IMG/VR virus record: IMGVR_UViG_3300025647_000077
Coordinates: 1-42,504 of that record
DNA length: 42,504 nucleotides
Source: a virus
Strand: one strand, 5' to 3'
The notes under the pieces were generated by a model that worked only from the letters and a program-made list of their open reading frames with translations, searched no databases and was not told the DNA's origin. Positions within the stretch are counted from its first letter, which is position 1. Every line of letters starts with the position of its first letter. Shown here one piece after another: positions 31,817 to 40,743 of the stretch. Both the position numbers and the translations under genes were made by a program.

Positions 31817-33460
31817 ATGTCAAACTTAGTAAATCAATTACTTGAAACCGCAAACCCATATACGTCTTTGCAAAAAGACTCAGTTAGATTAGCTGCAAAA
31901 TGGGGCAAATCAGGTTTGTTAGAAGGAATTTCTAATGAAACCGATAAAACAAACATGGCTATCATTTTAGAGAACCAAGCAAAACAATTAGTAGTAGAAG
32001 CAAACCAAACTGGTGGTTCTGCGAATTTTCAACCTGGTACAGGTGAGCAGTACGCTGCTGTAGCTTTACCATTAGTACGTAAAGTATTCGGTCAAATCGC
32101 TGCTAAAGAATTTGTTTCTGTTCAACCAATGAGCCTACCAGCTGGATTAGTATTCTTCTTGGATTTCCAATATGGTGATACTAAAAGACCATTCGCTGAT
32201 GGTGATTCATTCTATGGTAAGGCTTCTGCAAACTTTGGTAATGAAGCTGCAGGTGGTTTATATGGTGCTGGTAGATTTGGTTATTCAATCAACCAATTCT
32301 CAGCTTCAAATACTACAATAGCTTCCGGATCAGGTATAGCTCCAACAGTTACATTTGCTGATGTAAACTATACTGCTGAATTATCAGCTTCTATGTTAGC
32401 AAATGAAATTATCAAAGTTACTATCCCTGTAGCTACAATAGCTGATTATGATGTAAATGGAGTTAGAGCATTCACTGCTGAATCTGGATCAGGATTTACA
32501 GCTTCTAAACTATTATCTGCTTTCACAAAAGTGAATGGAGTTAATATTGAATTCTTCTATACAGGATCTGCTAGTGATATTAAAACTGGTAATAGTACAT
32601 TTGCTGTTTTCTACAACAAAGCTACATCAGATGCTAACAGAGGTGATTTTGAAGATGGAAACGCATATGCTGTACCAAATGCTGCTAGTAGTACTTCAAT
32701 CTCTATACCAGAAGTAGATGTTAAAATGAGATCAGAAGCTATTGTTGCTAAAACAAGAAAATTAAAAGCACAATGGACTCCAGAATTTTCTCAAGACCTT
32801 AATGCTTTCCATTCATTGGATGCTGAAGCAGAATTAACTTCTATCTTATCAGAATATATCTCATTAGAAGTTGATTTGGAGATCTTGGATATGCTAATCC
32901 AAAATGTACCAACTAACCAAGTTGAAGTATGGTCTGCAAAAGTAGGTGACTCTTTTGTAAATGGTGCTAGACAATCCAACACATCAGGTGTTTACTACAC
33001 TCAAATGTCTTGGTTCCAAACTTTGGGAATTAAATTACAAAAAATCTCTAACTTAATTCACCAAAGAACTTTAAGAGGTGGTGCTAACTTCTTGGTAGTG
33101 TCTCCAACTGTAGCTACAATCTTAGAATCAATTCCAGGATTTGCAGCAGATACTGATGGTGATGTAGCAAAAGCTTCATACGCTTTCGGTGTACAGAAAA
33201 TTGGTGCTTTAAACTCTCGTTATAAAGTATACAAAAATCCTTACATGACTGAAAATGTTATTTTAATGGGATTCAGAGGTAACCAATTCTTAGAATCAGG
33301 TGCTGTTTATGCTCCATATGTTCCACTTATCATGACTCCATTAGTAATGGATCCAGATACCTTCACTCCACGTAAAGGGATAATGACAAGATATGCTAAG
33401 AAAATGGTGAGACCAGAATTTTATGGTAAAGTATTAGTAGCTGATACTAACATTATCTAA
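31817..33460 (+). CDS. gp23: Major capsid protein (gp23)
   Basis: 547 residues, similar in length to T4 gp23. Position directly after the scaffold, and the C-terminal order of a T4-type HK97-fold capsid, support the call: KMRSEAIVAKTRKLKAQWTP then EFSQDLNAFHSLDAEAELTS, ISLEVDLEILDMLIQN, RGGANFLVVSPTVATILES, the central KYRVYIDQY-like element (SRYKVYKNPYMTENVILMGF), and a GMKTRY-like RKGIMTRYAKKM. The N-terminus is probably cut by gp21; MSNLVNQLLETANP has L-L-E and LVVEANQTGGS is a later option. The protein forms the hexameric head lattice. A terminator follows 25 bases after the stop. Confidence 0.92.
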   Translation: MSNLVNQLLETANPYTSLQKDSVRLAAKWGKSGLLEGISNETDKTNMAIILENQAKQLVVEANQTGGSANFQPGTGEQYAAVALPLVRKVFGQIAAKEFVSVQPMSLPAGLVFFLDFQYGDTKRPFADGDSFYGKASANFGNEAAGGLYGAGRFGYSINQFSASNTTIASGSGIAPTVTFADVNYTAELSASMLANEIIKVTIPVATIADYDVNGVRAFTAESGSGFTASKLLSAFTKVNGVNIEFFYTGSASDIKTGNSTFAVFYNKATSDANRGDFEDGNAYAVPNAASSTSISIPEVDVKMRSEAIVAKTRKLKAQWTPEFSQDLNAFHSLDAEAELTSILSEYISLEVDLEILDMLIQNVPTNQVEVWSAKVGDSFVNGARQSNTSGVYYTQMSWFQTLGIKLQKISNLIHQRTLRGGANFLVVSPTVATILESIPGFAADTDGDVAKASYAFGVQKIGALNSRYKVYKNPYMTENVILMGFRGNQFLESGAVYAPYVPLIMTPLVMDPDTFTPRKGIMTRYAKKMVRPEFYGKVLVADTNII

Positions 33461-33485
33461 GAATATCTTAAATAAATTGAAAAAT

Positions 33486-33512
33486 GCCTAGCGAAAGCTA
33501 GGCTTTTTTTTT
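33486..33512 (+). terminator. Intrinsic terminator after the capsid gene
   Basis: GCCTAGC (33486-33492) pairs with GCTAGGC (33497-33503) over a GAAA tetraloop, followed by nine T. A strong terminator for the scaffold/capsid unit. Confidence 0.92.
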
Positions 33513-33521
33513 ATATTTATT
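33512..33521 (+). promoter_or_regulatory. TATATTTATT variant of the late-type box
   Basis: Eight of ten positions match AATATTTATA, in the tail of the terminator and 23 bases ahead of the phoH start. Confidence 0.4.
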
Positions 33522-33544
33522 ATAAACCAATAAACGTTTTAATT

Positions 33545-34231
33545 ATGACTTCAAACCATCACACTGATGAAGTCTTCACTCAAAAGAGAAGACCTAAAAA
33601 TCCTATAAAATTTAATTTAGTTTTAAATGAAGAACAAAAAAAAGCAAAATCACTTATTGTAGACAATCCTGTAGTGATTCTGAAGGGAATGGCTGGATCA
33701 GGAAAAACTCTAGTGGCGGTACAAGCAGCATTAGATATGCTATTCTCTAGAGAAATAGATAAAATCATTATCACAAGACCAACTGTAGCTAAAGAAGAAT
33801 TAGGTTTTCTACCAGGTGATTTAAAAGAAAAAATGGATCCATGGTTAGCACCTATTTATCATAATTTATATATGTTATATAATAAAGAAAAAGTAGATAA
33901 AGAACTAGAGCGGGGGAATATTGAAATTGTACCCTTTGCTTTTATGAGAGGTAGAACATTTATAAATTCTTTTGTAATTGTAGATGAAGCACAAAATGTT
34001 ACTCATACTCAAATGGAAACTGTTTTGGGAAGATTGGGTAAAGGATCTAAAATGGTTATTTGTGGGGATTTAGCCCAAATAGATTTAAAAATAAAAAAAG
34101 AAACTGGATTTTCTTTCTTAACAAGAGTAGAAGAACAAGTACCAGGATTTAAAATATTTGCCTTAAAACAAAACCATAGACATGAAATTGTATCCCCTAT
34201 ATTAAAAGTATACCAGGATTTTAGAGATTAA
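33545..34231 (+). CDS. phoH: PhoH-like P-loop ATPase
   Basis: 228 residues. Walker A is GMAGSGKT (G48-T55) after VVILK; Walker B is FVIVDEAQN, followed by THTQMETVLGRLGKGSKMVI and CGDLAQID, the typical PhoH ending pattern. PhoH proteins are ATPases with RNA-related or helicase-like roles, common in marine phages. The N-terminal 25 residues are polar and basic. It has its own variant AATATTTATA-type box and stands between the capsid and neck genes, apart from its usual phosphate-regulon context. Function in infection is not established; the family call is firm. Confidence 0.88.
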   Translation: MTSNHHTDEVFTQKRRPKNPIKFNLVLNEEQKKAKSLIVDNPVVILKGMAGSGKTLVAVQAALDMLFSREIDKIIITRPTVAKEELGFLPGDLKEKMDPWLAPIYHNLYMLYNKEKVDKELERGNIEIVPFAFMRGRTFINSFVIVDEAQNVTHTQMETVLGRLGKGSKMVICGDLAQIDLKIKKETGFSFLTRVEEQVPGFKIFALKQNHRHEIVSPILKVYQDFRD

Positions 34232-34240
34232 CAAATTTTA

Positions 34241-34250
34241 TATATTTATA
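34241..34250 (+). promoter_or_regulatory. TATATTTATA variant of the late-type box
   Basis: Nine of ten positions match AATATTTATA, just after the phoH stop and 12 bases ahead of the neck gene. Confidence 0.45.
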
Positions 34251-34262
34251 CCAAAATAAAAC

Positions 34263-35429
34263 ATGGCCAATTCACAAATATGGGCTGGAACAGCCACTTT
34301 TACATCTGGGTCTTCAACACCTTTTGGTTTTTATGATTCAGAATCTGAATTTAGATTAGATGCTGTAAAAGTAGCAAAATTCTGCGCACAAAGGTTAGGT
34401 TACCCTTCAATGGATATTGAAATGGGTGGTGATCAATTTTTCGCATGTTTTGAATCAGCTGTAACCACTTATGGAAATGAACTTTATTTATATCAAATTA
34501 GAAATAATTTCTTATCTTTAGAGTCTAATTCAACAGGATCTTCTTTAAATAATACTGTTATTAAACCCTCATTAGGTAATTTAATCAGATTAGCTCAAGA
34601 TTACGGAAATGAAGCTGGAGTAGGTGGTACAACAACATGGTATACTGGTTCTATTGATATGACTGCTGGAATTCAAGATTATGATTTAACTACATGGTCA
34701 GAAGCATCTGCTTCGTTAGATCCTGGTGATTCAATTGAGATAAAAACAGTATTTTATGAAAATACTCCTGCAATTGTAAGATATTTTGATCCTTATGCTG
34801 GTACAGGATATGGGTCACAACAGTTATTAGATGCTTTTGGTTTTGGTAATTCATCACCTGCTATTAACTTTATGTTAATGCCTTTAAATTATGATATAGG
34901 AGTAATGCAAGCAATTGAATTAAATGATCAAATAAGAAGATCAGCTTACTCTTTTCAGATTATAAATAATAAATTAAAAATATTCCCTGTACCAACACAA
35001 AATAAAACTTTAAAAATAGAATATATTAAAGTATCTGAAAGAAATAGTGTAATACCAACAAGTGGTTCAGGAGCAGGAAATAATTTAATTACAGATATTT
35101 CAAATGTTCCTTATGAAAACCCTACATACACTCATATTAATGCCCCAGGTAGATATTGGGTGTTTGAATATACACTAGCTCTAGCAGCTGAAAGTTTAGC
35201 ATTTATTAGAGGTAAATATGGTTCAGTTCCAATTCCAGGTGCTGAAGTATCTTTAAATCAAGCTGATTTGTTAACTAAATCTAGAGATTTACAAACTGCT
35301 TTAATTGATAAATTAAGACAAGATTTAGATGAAGCTTCACGTAGATCCCAACTTCAAAGAAAATCTGAAGAAAATGAGTATATGCAAAAAACCTTAGGTC
35401 AAGTACCTTTAAATATTTTTATAGGATAA
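34263..35429 (+). CDS. gp13: Neck protein (gp13-like)
   Basis: 388 residues. The region AVKVAKFCAQRLGYPSMDIE, then a stretch FFACFESAVTTYGNELYLYQ, resembles the T4-type gp13 start, where a helix with RLG precedes a second helix ending in a Glu-rich segment. It also has the marine-phage N-terminus IWAGTATFTSGSSTPFGFYD, a feature I recall from related proteins. The C-terminal helix region (SRDLQTALIDKLRQDLDEAS) fits a ring-forming neck subunit. gp13 joins the portal to the tail. The next gene resembles gp14, supporting this. The length is larger than T4 gp13. Placement on homology is moderately firm. Confidence 0.7.
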   Translation: MANSQIWAGTATFTSGSSTPFGFYDSESEFRLDAVKVAKFCAQRLGYPSMDIEMGGDQFFACFESAVTTYGNELYLYQIRNNFLSLESNSTGSSLNNTVIKPSLGNLIRLAQDYGNEAGVGGTTTWYTGSIDMTAGIQDYDLTTWSEASASLDPGDSIEIKTVFYENTPAIVRYFDPYAGTGYGSQQLLDAFGFGNSSPAINFMLMPLNYDIGVMQAIELNDQIRRSAYSFQIINNKLKIFPVPTQNKTLKIEYIKVSERNSVIPTSGSGAGNNLITDISNVPYENPTYTHINAPGRYWVFEYTLALAAESLAFIRGKYGSVPIPGAEVSLNQADLLTKSRDLQTALIDKLRQDLDEASRRSQLQRKSEENEYMQKTLGQVPLNIFIG

Positions 35430-35430
35430 T

Positions 35431-35928
35431 ATGGCATATTTTGGAAGATCACGAGATGTTAGTATGTTCTCTAATATTAATAATGAATTATTAGGACAAG
35501 TAATAGAACAAAAAATAGGGTATTATCAAGTGGTACTTGATGAAACTCCCTCTAATATCTATGGAGAAAATCAAAATAAAACTTTTAGAGGCCCTGTATT
35601 AATAAATTGTTTATTAGAAAGAGGAGCATATGAATCTTTAAATGATGATTTTGGAGTAGATATTAATAGACCCTTAACAGTCAGATTTTTTAGACCTCAC
35701 TTAATTTCAGCTAATGTAGTACCTAATATAGGTGATATTATACTTTGGAATGAAGATTATTATGAAATTGATAATGTAGATGAAAATCAATTAGTAGTTG
35801 GTAAAGACCCTAATTACGCTTATAGTAATAGCAATGGAGTACCAGATTCAGGAACAAGTTTATCAATAATAGTAACATGCCATTATACTCGCCCAGAACG
35901 TATTGGTTTAAGAGACGATAGATTATGA
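35431..35928 (+). CDS. gp14: Neck protein (gp14-like)
   Basis: 165 residues, shorter than T4 gp14. The segment INRPLTVRFFRPHLISANVV followed by PNIGDIILWNEDYYEIDNVD matches the T4 gp14 element in which a strand with a basic turn is followed by GDLIYFP..LFEINWV. It forms, with gp13, the neck that seals the head after packaging. It lies one base after the gp13 stop, and its own stop overlaps the next start as ATGA. The similarity is by eye and the missing terminal parts may be replaced in this lineage. Confidence 0.65.
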   Translation: MAYFGRSRDVSMFSNINNELLGQVIEQKIGYYQVVLDETPSNIYGENQNKTFRGPVLINCLLERGAYESLNDDFGVDINRPLTVRFFRPHLISANVVPNIGDIILWNEDYYEIDNVDENQLVVGKDPNYAYSNSNGVPDSGTSLSIIVTCHYTRPERIGLRDDRL

Positions 35929-36203
35929 TAAAATTAAAAAATATAATAAATGAAATAACTCCAAGAACTAGTTTCTCAACTAGCCAACAAGAGACTGATC
36001 CTGAAACCGGTAAAATTACTTGGAATGTTAAATATCATCCTGCTAAAGAATTAGAAAAAGGATTAATTAATGTTCAAGAACAAATGGAACTTTTAATAAA
36101 ACAAAATCCTAAAGATTTAAAATTAATTGAACTTTATAATCTATATCGTAAATATAAAAAATCATTAAATACTTATTTAAATAAACAATATCCTAAAAAA
36201 TAA
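35925..36203 (+). CDS. Small hypothetical protein with capsid-targeting-like leader
   Basis: 92 residues. The N-terminus MIKLKNIINE ends I-N-E, close to the pattern of the cassette leaders. A Glu/Lys-rich helix follows, with a predicted coiled coil (about 45-85), ending LNKQYPKK. It overlaps gp14 (ATGA) and abuts gp15 (TAAATG), so it is a structural-module gene. No family is recognised. If it is a leader-bearing internal protein it would be unusually placed in the neck/tail block. Confidence 0.45.
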   Translation: MIKLKNIINEITPRTSFSTSQQETDPETGKITWNVKYHPAKELEKGLINVQEQMELLIKQNPKDLKLIELYNLYRKYKKSLNTYLNKQYPKK

Positions 36204-37079
36204 ATGGATTTTAAACCACGCCCAATAAATAAAAGAGAATTCTTAGCTACTCTTTCAGAACCTTATCAACATCCTGAAAGAGAGATACAACCATACTCTA
36301 ATCCTAATGAAATTTATTCATCAGAAGTAAAACCTGGGCAACCTGAATTTAATAGGGCTTTAGAAACATCATTAAAGAATGATAATACTAAAACTATTAA
36401 TATTGGTTTAGAGGATCATGATAATACTATACTGTATTACTTAGAAAACGTGATAAAACCAACGGTTATCCAGAATAACAGACAAGTTGTTGTACCTGTT
36501 ATATATGGTTCTCCTGAGCGTTGGAAATCGGTTCAAGCTGATGGATTTTATCGTGATAAAAATGGTAAAATAATGACCCCATTAATTATGCTTAAACGTG
36601 AATCTTTTGAAAAAAATAGAACTATAGGTAATAAATTAGATGGTAATAAAGTTCATAATGTTCAATACTTTGAAAAAGGATATTCTAGTAAAAATAATTA
36701 TGATAATTTTAATGTATTAAGAGATCAAAAACCACAAAAAGAATACATCTTAGGTATAATACCTGATTATATAACTATTAACTATAAATTATCAGTATTC
36801 ACAGATTATACAAATCAAATGAATAAGATAATAGAATCATTAGAATTTGCATCAGATTCATATTGGGGTGATCCTGAAAGATTTTTATTTAGAGCTGCAA
36901 TAACTTCTTTTCCTACTCCTGTATTATTAGAAAAGGGATCTGATAGAGCTAATAAAAGTGAATTAAATCTAGTAGTACAAGGATATATCATACCTGATAC
37001 TATTAATGTGAATCAAGCAGGCCCTAATCCAAAATCTTATAATGTGACAAAAACGTCATTTACTGAAAAAATTGTGTAG
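36204..37079 (+). CDS. gp15: Tail sheath terminator (gp15-like)
   Basis: 291 residues. The pattern VVVPVIYGSPERWKSVQADG, then the strand-helix ITINYKLSVFTDYTNQMNKI, then FLFRAAITSFPTPVLLEKGS and LNLVVQGYIIPDT, follows the order of T4 gp15, in which a PITYASKEHF strand, a YELSIFTRYEDDMFQIVEQI helix and a final WSLTFEVNGWMYPP strand occur. gp15 forms a hexamer at the top of the tail and joins it to the neck. It starts directly after the upstream stop. The sheath and tube genes themselves (18, 19) are not in the window. The N-terminal 60 residues differ from T4. Confidence 0.75.
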   Translation: MDFKPRPINKREFLATLSEPYQHPEREIQPYSNPNEIYSSEVKPGQPEFNRALETSLKNDNTKTINIGLEDHDNTILYYLENVIKPTVIQNNRQVVVPVIYGSPERWKSVQADGFYRDKNGKIMTPLIMLKRESFEKNRTIGNKLDGNKVHNVQYFEKGYSSKNNYDNFNVLRDQKPQKEYILGIIPDYITINYKLSVFTDYTNQMNKIIESLEFASDSYWGDPERFLFRAAITSFPTPVLLEKGSDRANKSELNLVVQGYIIPDTINVNQAGPNPKSYNVTKTSFTEKIV

Positions 37080-37104
37080 TTATTTAATCTAATTTATTAT
37101 TTTT

Positions 37105-37114
37105 AATATTTATT
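37105..37114 (+). promoter_or_regulatory. AATATTTATT variant of the late-type box
   Basis: Nine of ten positions match AATATTTATA. It is 37 bases ahead of the start at 37152. Confidence 0.4.
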
Positions 37115-37151
37115 AGAGAAATAGTATATATTTTTATAAAATTAAAATTTA

Positions 37152-38240
37152 ATGAGTCAATTAATTAGTACAAGCAGCATAGCCAGTGGTAGTATTATAT
37201 ACCCTGAACATGTTTTAAGATCTATTTTAGCTTTAAGAGGAGAAACTAATAATAAATTTATATTATCTGGATCATTAATAGTTTCAGCTTCTAGTATAAA
37301 GTTCCCTAATCTTATCCAAAATAATAATATTGGTAATTTATTAGCATTTAACACATCCTCAGGAGATTTATATTTTGTAACAGGTGGTTTAATAGGACCA
37401 CCAGGACCCTCAGGTTCATCAGGACCATCAGGACCCTCAGGTTCAGCTGGATCATCAGGTGAAGATGGTAATGGTATAACTAGTGTTATTAATAATGGAG
37501 ATGGCACTTTAACTTTTGTATTTACTAATAATACCACATTTACAACTCCTGATTTAGCAGGACCTTCTGGCTCTCAAGGTCCCGTGGGCCCTTCAGGTGA
37601 AGATATAGTTGGGGGTATTAATGTTACTAATAGTCAAATTAGATATGTAGCATATCTAGGTGGTAGTTCTGATAGAGTAGAAATATTATCTACAGCTGAT
37701 ACTTTTACTAGAAAATCATGGGTAAGATCAGGTACTAATGTTAATATTTCTTCTCCTACTCATAGTTTATCTAATGGGGATTATGTTGTAATTAGAAATA
37801 TAAATCAAGATTATATTTATAGTCCTATAAATGTAATAGATGGGGATACTTTTTCAATAACAGTCAATAATACAGGAGATACAACAGGTAATTTAGCATC
37901 ATACACACCAGCTTTTAAAGTAACAAGTTTTACTCAAGCTAGTATAACAATTAATTCTCCTTCTTCAGGTAAAGCTCAATTAAATTCTATGAATATAGCC
38001 ACTGGAATAAAAACAACATCAACTTTTGAAATAATCATGCCTTTATCTATAAACAATGGGGCTGGAGATAATAGTAGTTCAATAACTCAAAATCCTCCAA
38101 TAATACAAGCATATAGATTAAGTAATGGAACTATTATAGGTTCAACAGCTTTATCTTTAAATACTTCTACTAATTTTAATAAATTTCAAATAGTAGGCTT
38201 AGCTTCATTAGTTAATAATTTAATTAGACTTACATTCTAA
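37152..38240 (+). CDS. Collagen-like fibre protein
   Basis: 362 residues. Residues about 80-105 hold a collagen-like tract with Gly-X-Y triplets (GPPGPSGSSGPSGPSGSAGS), and a second short one occurs near residue 138 (GPSGSQGPVGPSGED). Such tracts form triple helices in phage fibres. The N-terminal and C-terminal parts are Ser/Thr/Asn/Ile-rich beta structures with no enzyme motif. It follows an AATATTTATT box and lies after gp15, at the start of the fibre block. The role as a trimeric fibre or whisker is inferred; the collagen tracts are seen directly. Confidence 0.6.
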   Translation: MSQLISTSSIASGSIIYPEHVLRSILALRGETNNKFILSGSLIVSASSIKFPNLIQNNNIGNLLAFNTSSGDLYFVTGGLIGPPGPSGSSGPSGPSGSAGSSGEDGNGITSVINNGDGTLTFVFTNNTTFTTPDLAGPSGSQGPVGPSGEDIVGGINVTNSQIRYVAYLGGSSDRVEILSTADTFTRKSWVRSGTNVNISSPTHSLSNGDYVVIRNINQDYIYSPINVIDGDTFSITVNNTGDTTGNLASYTPAFKVTSFTQASITINSPSSGKAQLNSMNIATGIKTTSTFEIIMPLSINNGAGDNSSSITQNPPIIQAYRLSNGTIIGSTALSLNTSTNFNKFQIVGLASLVNNLIRLTF

Positions 38241-38257
38241 AAAATATTATGTTATAA

Positions 38258-39280
38258 ATGGCGTATGCAAATCAACAATTTTTTGGAGCTATAACAGCTG
38301 AAAGTATTATTAAAGAAAATCTTGTAATTCTAACAGGTGATACTATTTCTGGCTCCAATATTATAACTAATATTTCTCCTTTATCTAGTTATGATACTTC
38401 ACTTTTAAGGGTATCTCAATCTATATTTTCTATTTCTAATAGCATAACTCCTTCAGCTTATATAACTAATATAAATTTAGGTAGTAATACTATCACATTA
38501 TCCCAAAATGCTAACTTATCCCAAATTGGAGATACTTTAGGTTTTAGTACCCCACCAGGAACTTATTTATTTCAATCATGTAGCTTTACAGATCCTAATA
38601 ATCTTTTAACTGTAAATGATATTAGTGGTAGTAATTTAAATAAAGATTATGCTGTTTTAGCTGCGGCTGAAAGAAATGGTAATTTAATAGTTGGTAGATT
38701 TCATTTATATCTTATAGAAGAAGTAGTTCAAAGAGATATTTCAAATTCAACTATTTCATTTTTTGTTAAATGGGGTGAACCTGAAACAGAAATAGCATCA
38801 GGTGATGTAATAAGATTAAATGAAGTAAATAATGTTATAGTAGATTTAACTGATGTAAGTAATTTAGCTCCTGAATTTTCAAGAGAAACTCCTTATTTAG
38901 AAAATTTACCTATAGGAAGTGAATTTGCGGCTTGGAATATAGCTTTAAATAATTATTTATATCAATTTCAAAATTTTTTAACTTTAAATAATAATGTAGA
39001 TAATTATTTAATTACAGCTACAGGAACAAATGCTTTAAATGGAGAATCTTCATTAAGATATGATGGTACAGGTTTAATAATAGGGGCAACAGGTTCAGCA
39101 CAAGCCTTATTACAAATTTCAGGAAGTAGTGATCTACTTTTAATAAAAAATGGATCAAATAATGGTGTAAAAATTAACAATGAAGGTGTATTTCAATTTT
39201 TATCGCAATCTTCTATTCCTACCTCAATAGGTGGGGGAATTTATTATAATGGAAGTGATTTCTTTGTAGGAATAGATTAA
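38258..39280 (+). CDS. Fibre/baseplate-type structural protein
   Basis: 340 residues, Ser/Asn/Ile/Leu-rich, beginning MAYANQQFFGAITAESIIKE. No enzyme motif. The middle has short beta-strand runs and a region about residues 130-180 (LAAAERNGNLIVGRFHLYLI). The C-terminal half (SLRYDGTGLIIGATGSAQAL, then LLQISGSSDLLLI) is typical of the repeated beta-stem of phage fibres, where GTG and GSS turns alternate with strands. It is probably a long fibre or baseplate component. Only context and composition support this. Confidence 0.55.
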   Translation: MAYANQQFFGAITAESIIKENLVILTGDTISGSNIITNISPLSSYDTSLLRVSQSIFSISNSITPSAYITNINLGSNTITLSQNANLSQIGDTLGFSTPPGTYLFQSCSFTDPNNLLTVNDISGSNLNKDYAVLAAAERNGNLIVGRFHLYLIEEVVQRDISNSTISFFVKWGEPETEIASGDVIRLNEVNNVIVDLTDVSNLAPEFSRETPYLENLPIGSEFAAWNIALNNYLYQFQNFLTLNNNVDNYLITATGTNALNGESSLRYDGTGLIIGATGSAQALLQISGSSDLLLIKNGSNNGVKINNEGVFQFLSQSSIPTSIGGGIYYNGSDFFVGID

Positions 39281-39285
39281 CTTAA

Positions 39286-39295
39286 AATATTTATA
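39286..39295 (+). promoter_or_regulatory. AATATTTATA motif (putative late promoter)
   Basis: Exact AATATTTATA box just after the upstream stop and 32 bases ahead of the start at 39328. Confidence 0.5.
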
Positions 39296-39327
39296 AATAA
39301 TCAAAATAATTAAACAAACCCCATAAA

Positions 39328-40302
39328 ATGTCAGAATGGAAAAAACTCGTTGTATCAGGTAGTGATATTTCACAATTAAATAATGACTCTAATTATTTAG
39401 TAGCTGGTACTCAAGCAAATGGATATGCAACTGCATCTGTTGGGGGAACTCAATTAATAGCAACTTCAATTTCCTCTAGTTTAGCTTTTGCTTCTTCATC
39501 AGGGCAAGGAGTAACATTAGCTGGATCTTCCCCAGGGGGTATAAATACAATAACTGTAGGTTTATCAGCTATACCAAATACTAGCTTAGCTAATAGTTCA
39601 GTAACAGTAGGTTCAACTAATATTGCATTAGGAGCTACAGCTACTACTTTAGCCGGTCTTACATCTGTTACTGCTACAAATTTTACAGGTACAGCTTCAT
39701 TTGCTACTAATGCTGATCAATTAGATGGATTACATGCTACAGCATTTGTATTAAATTCTCAAACATCTTCAATGTCTGTGTTAACAGCATCTTATGCTAA
39801 TAATGCAACAAATGCTGCAACAGCATCTAATATTACACCAGCAATAAATGGTAATACAGCTGATAGAGTATTAACTGCAGATGGTGATGGAACTCTTACA
39901 GGAGAAGCTAATTTAACATTTAATGGTACAACTTTAGTATTAAATGGTAATCAAACTATATCAGGAGATTTAACAGTTAATGGTACTACAACTACAATTA
40001 ACACTACAAACTTAAATATAGCTGATAAATTTATCTTATTATCTTCTGGTTCAACTTCAGCTAATGATGGTGGTATCATTATTCAAAGTTCTACTACTGG
40101 AACAGGATTTGCTTTCTTATATGACTCAGCTCAAGCTAGATGGGGTTACACAGGTTCATTAGCAGGAACAGCTACATCAGCTGTACCAGATGCTTTTGCA
40201 GCTATGGTATTAGATTTAGCTAATGGAAGTACAGATATAGCAGCTTACCAGAAAAATGGTAACATTAAAATTGATTCAGGAGATATCTTTATCTACGCAT
40301 AA
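39328..40302 (+). CDS. Fibre-type structural protein
   Basis: 324 residues, Ala/Thr/Ser/Asn-rich, of repeated beta turns (for example TATTLAGLTSVTATNFTGTA, then SFATNADQLDGLHATAF). The QLDGLHATAF segment is frequent in phage fibre stems. The N-terminal MSEWKKLVVSGSDISQL is nearly the same pattern as the start of the last gene (MPNWKKVITSGSDAVL), suggesting a shared virion attachment element. The C-terminal domain ends DSGDIFIYA. A trimeric fibre is likely; no receptor specificity can be read. Confidence 0.6.
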   Translation: MSEWKKLVVSGSDISQLNNDSNYLVAGTQANGYATASVGGTQLIATSISSSLAFASSSGQGVTLAGSSPGGINTITVGLSAIPNTSLANSSVTVGSTNIALGATATTLAGLTSVTATNFTGTASFATNADQLDGLHATAFVLNSQTSSMSVLTASYANNATNAATASNITPAINGNTADRVLTADGDGTLTGEANLTFNGTTLVLNGNQTISGDLTVNGTTTTINTTNLNIADKFILLSSGSTSANDGGIIIQSSTTGTGFAFLYDSAQARWGYTGSLAGTATSAVPDAFAAMVLDLANGSTDIAAYQKNGNIKIDSGDIFIYA

Positions 40303-40325
40303 TCAAATTAATTAAAAAAGTTATA

Positions 40326-40532
40326 ATGGGGTTAATAGAAAAAATTTTAGATAAGGAGAATCAGTCAATTATGGCTGATTCTTCTAATTTAGTTGAATTA
40401 AATAAAAGGGAAACAGAATTCCTTTTACAGACAATTAAAAATTCTCAATTCAAAGGTGAGGATATAGAAGTATTATATAATTTAGTATTAAAAATACAAA
40501 AATTATATATGTTTCATAATACTAACAAATAA
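40326..40532 (+). CDS. Small conserved-looking phage protein (68 aa)
   Basis: 68 residues. The segment LVELNKRETEFLLQTIKNSQ followed by FKGEDIEVLYNLVLKIQKLY is a helical pattern that I recall from small proteins in the fibre region of marine T4-like phages. A later in-frame ATG (codon 16) would give a 53-residue version that starts just before it. No enzyme motif. It is likely a small chaperone-like or structural accessory of the fibre genes. Confidence 0.55.
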   Translation: MGLIEKILDKENQSIMADSSNLVELNKRETEFLLQTIKNSQFKGEDIEVLYNLVLKIQKLYMFHNTNK

Positions 40533-40544
40533 AAGTTTTAAAAC

Positions 40545-40736
40545 ATGAATGTATTCTCAATCGAAAATCTTCAAATAGAAGAAATCCAACTATTACGTCA
40601 ATCTTTAAATGTAATTCAAATTACAGGAGCATCTGCTCAGTTTGTAGCTAGTCTACAAAATAAACTTGAACATGAAATTCAACAAATTGAGGCTATACTT
40701 TTAGAAGAATCTACAAAATCTTCTAAATCAAAATAG
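40545..40736 (+). CDS. Small conserved-looking phage protein (63 aa)
   Basis: 63 residues: MNVFSIENLQIEEIQLLRQS then LNVIQITGASAQFVASLQNK and a helix rich in Glu/Gln, ending SSKSK. It is probably a small helical protein associated with the fibre genes, like its neighbour twelve bases upstream. The role is unknown. Confidence 0.5.
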   Translation: MNVFSIENLQIEEIQLLRQSLNVIQITGASAQFVASLQNKLEHEIQQIEAILLEESTKSSKSK

Positions 40737-40743
40737 CCTTGTT

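Noticed and set aside
37157-37537. 126-codon minus-strand ORF rich in Pro/Gly/Glu.
   Set aside because: Antisense shadow of the collagen-like tract of the + strand gene.
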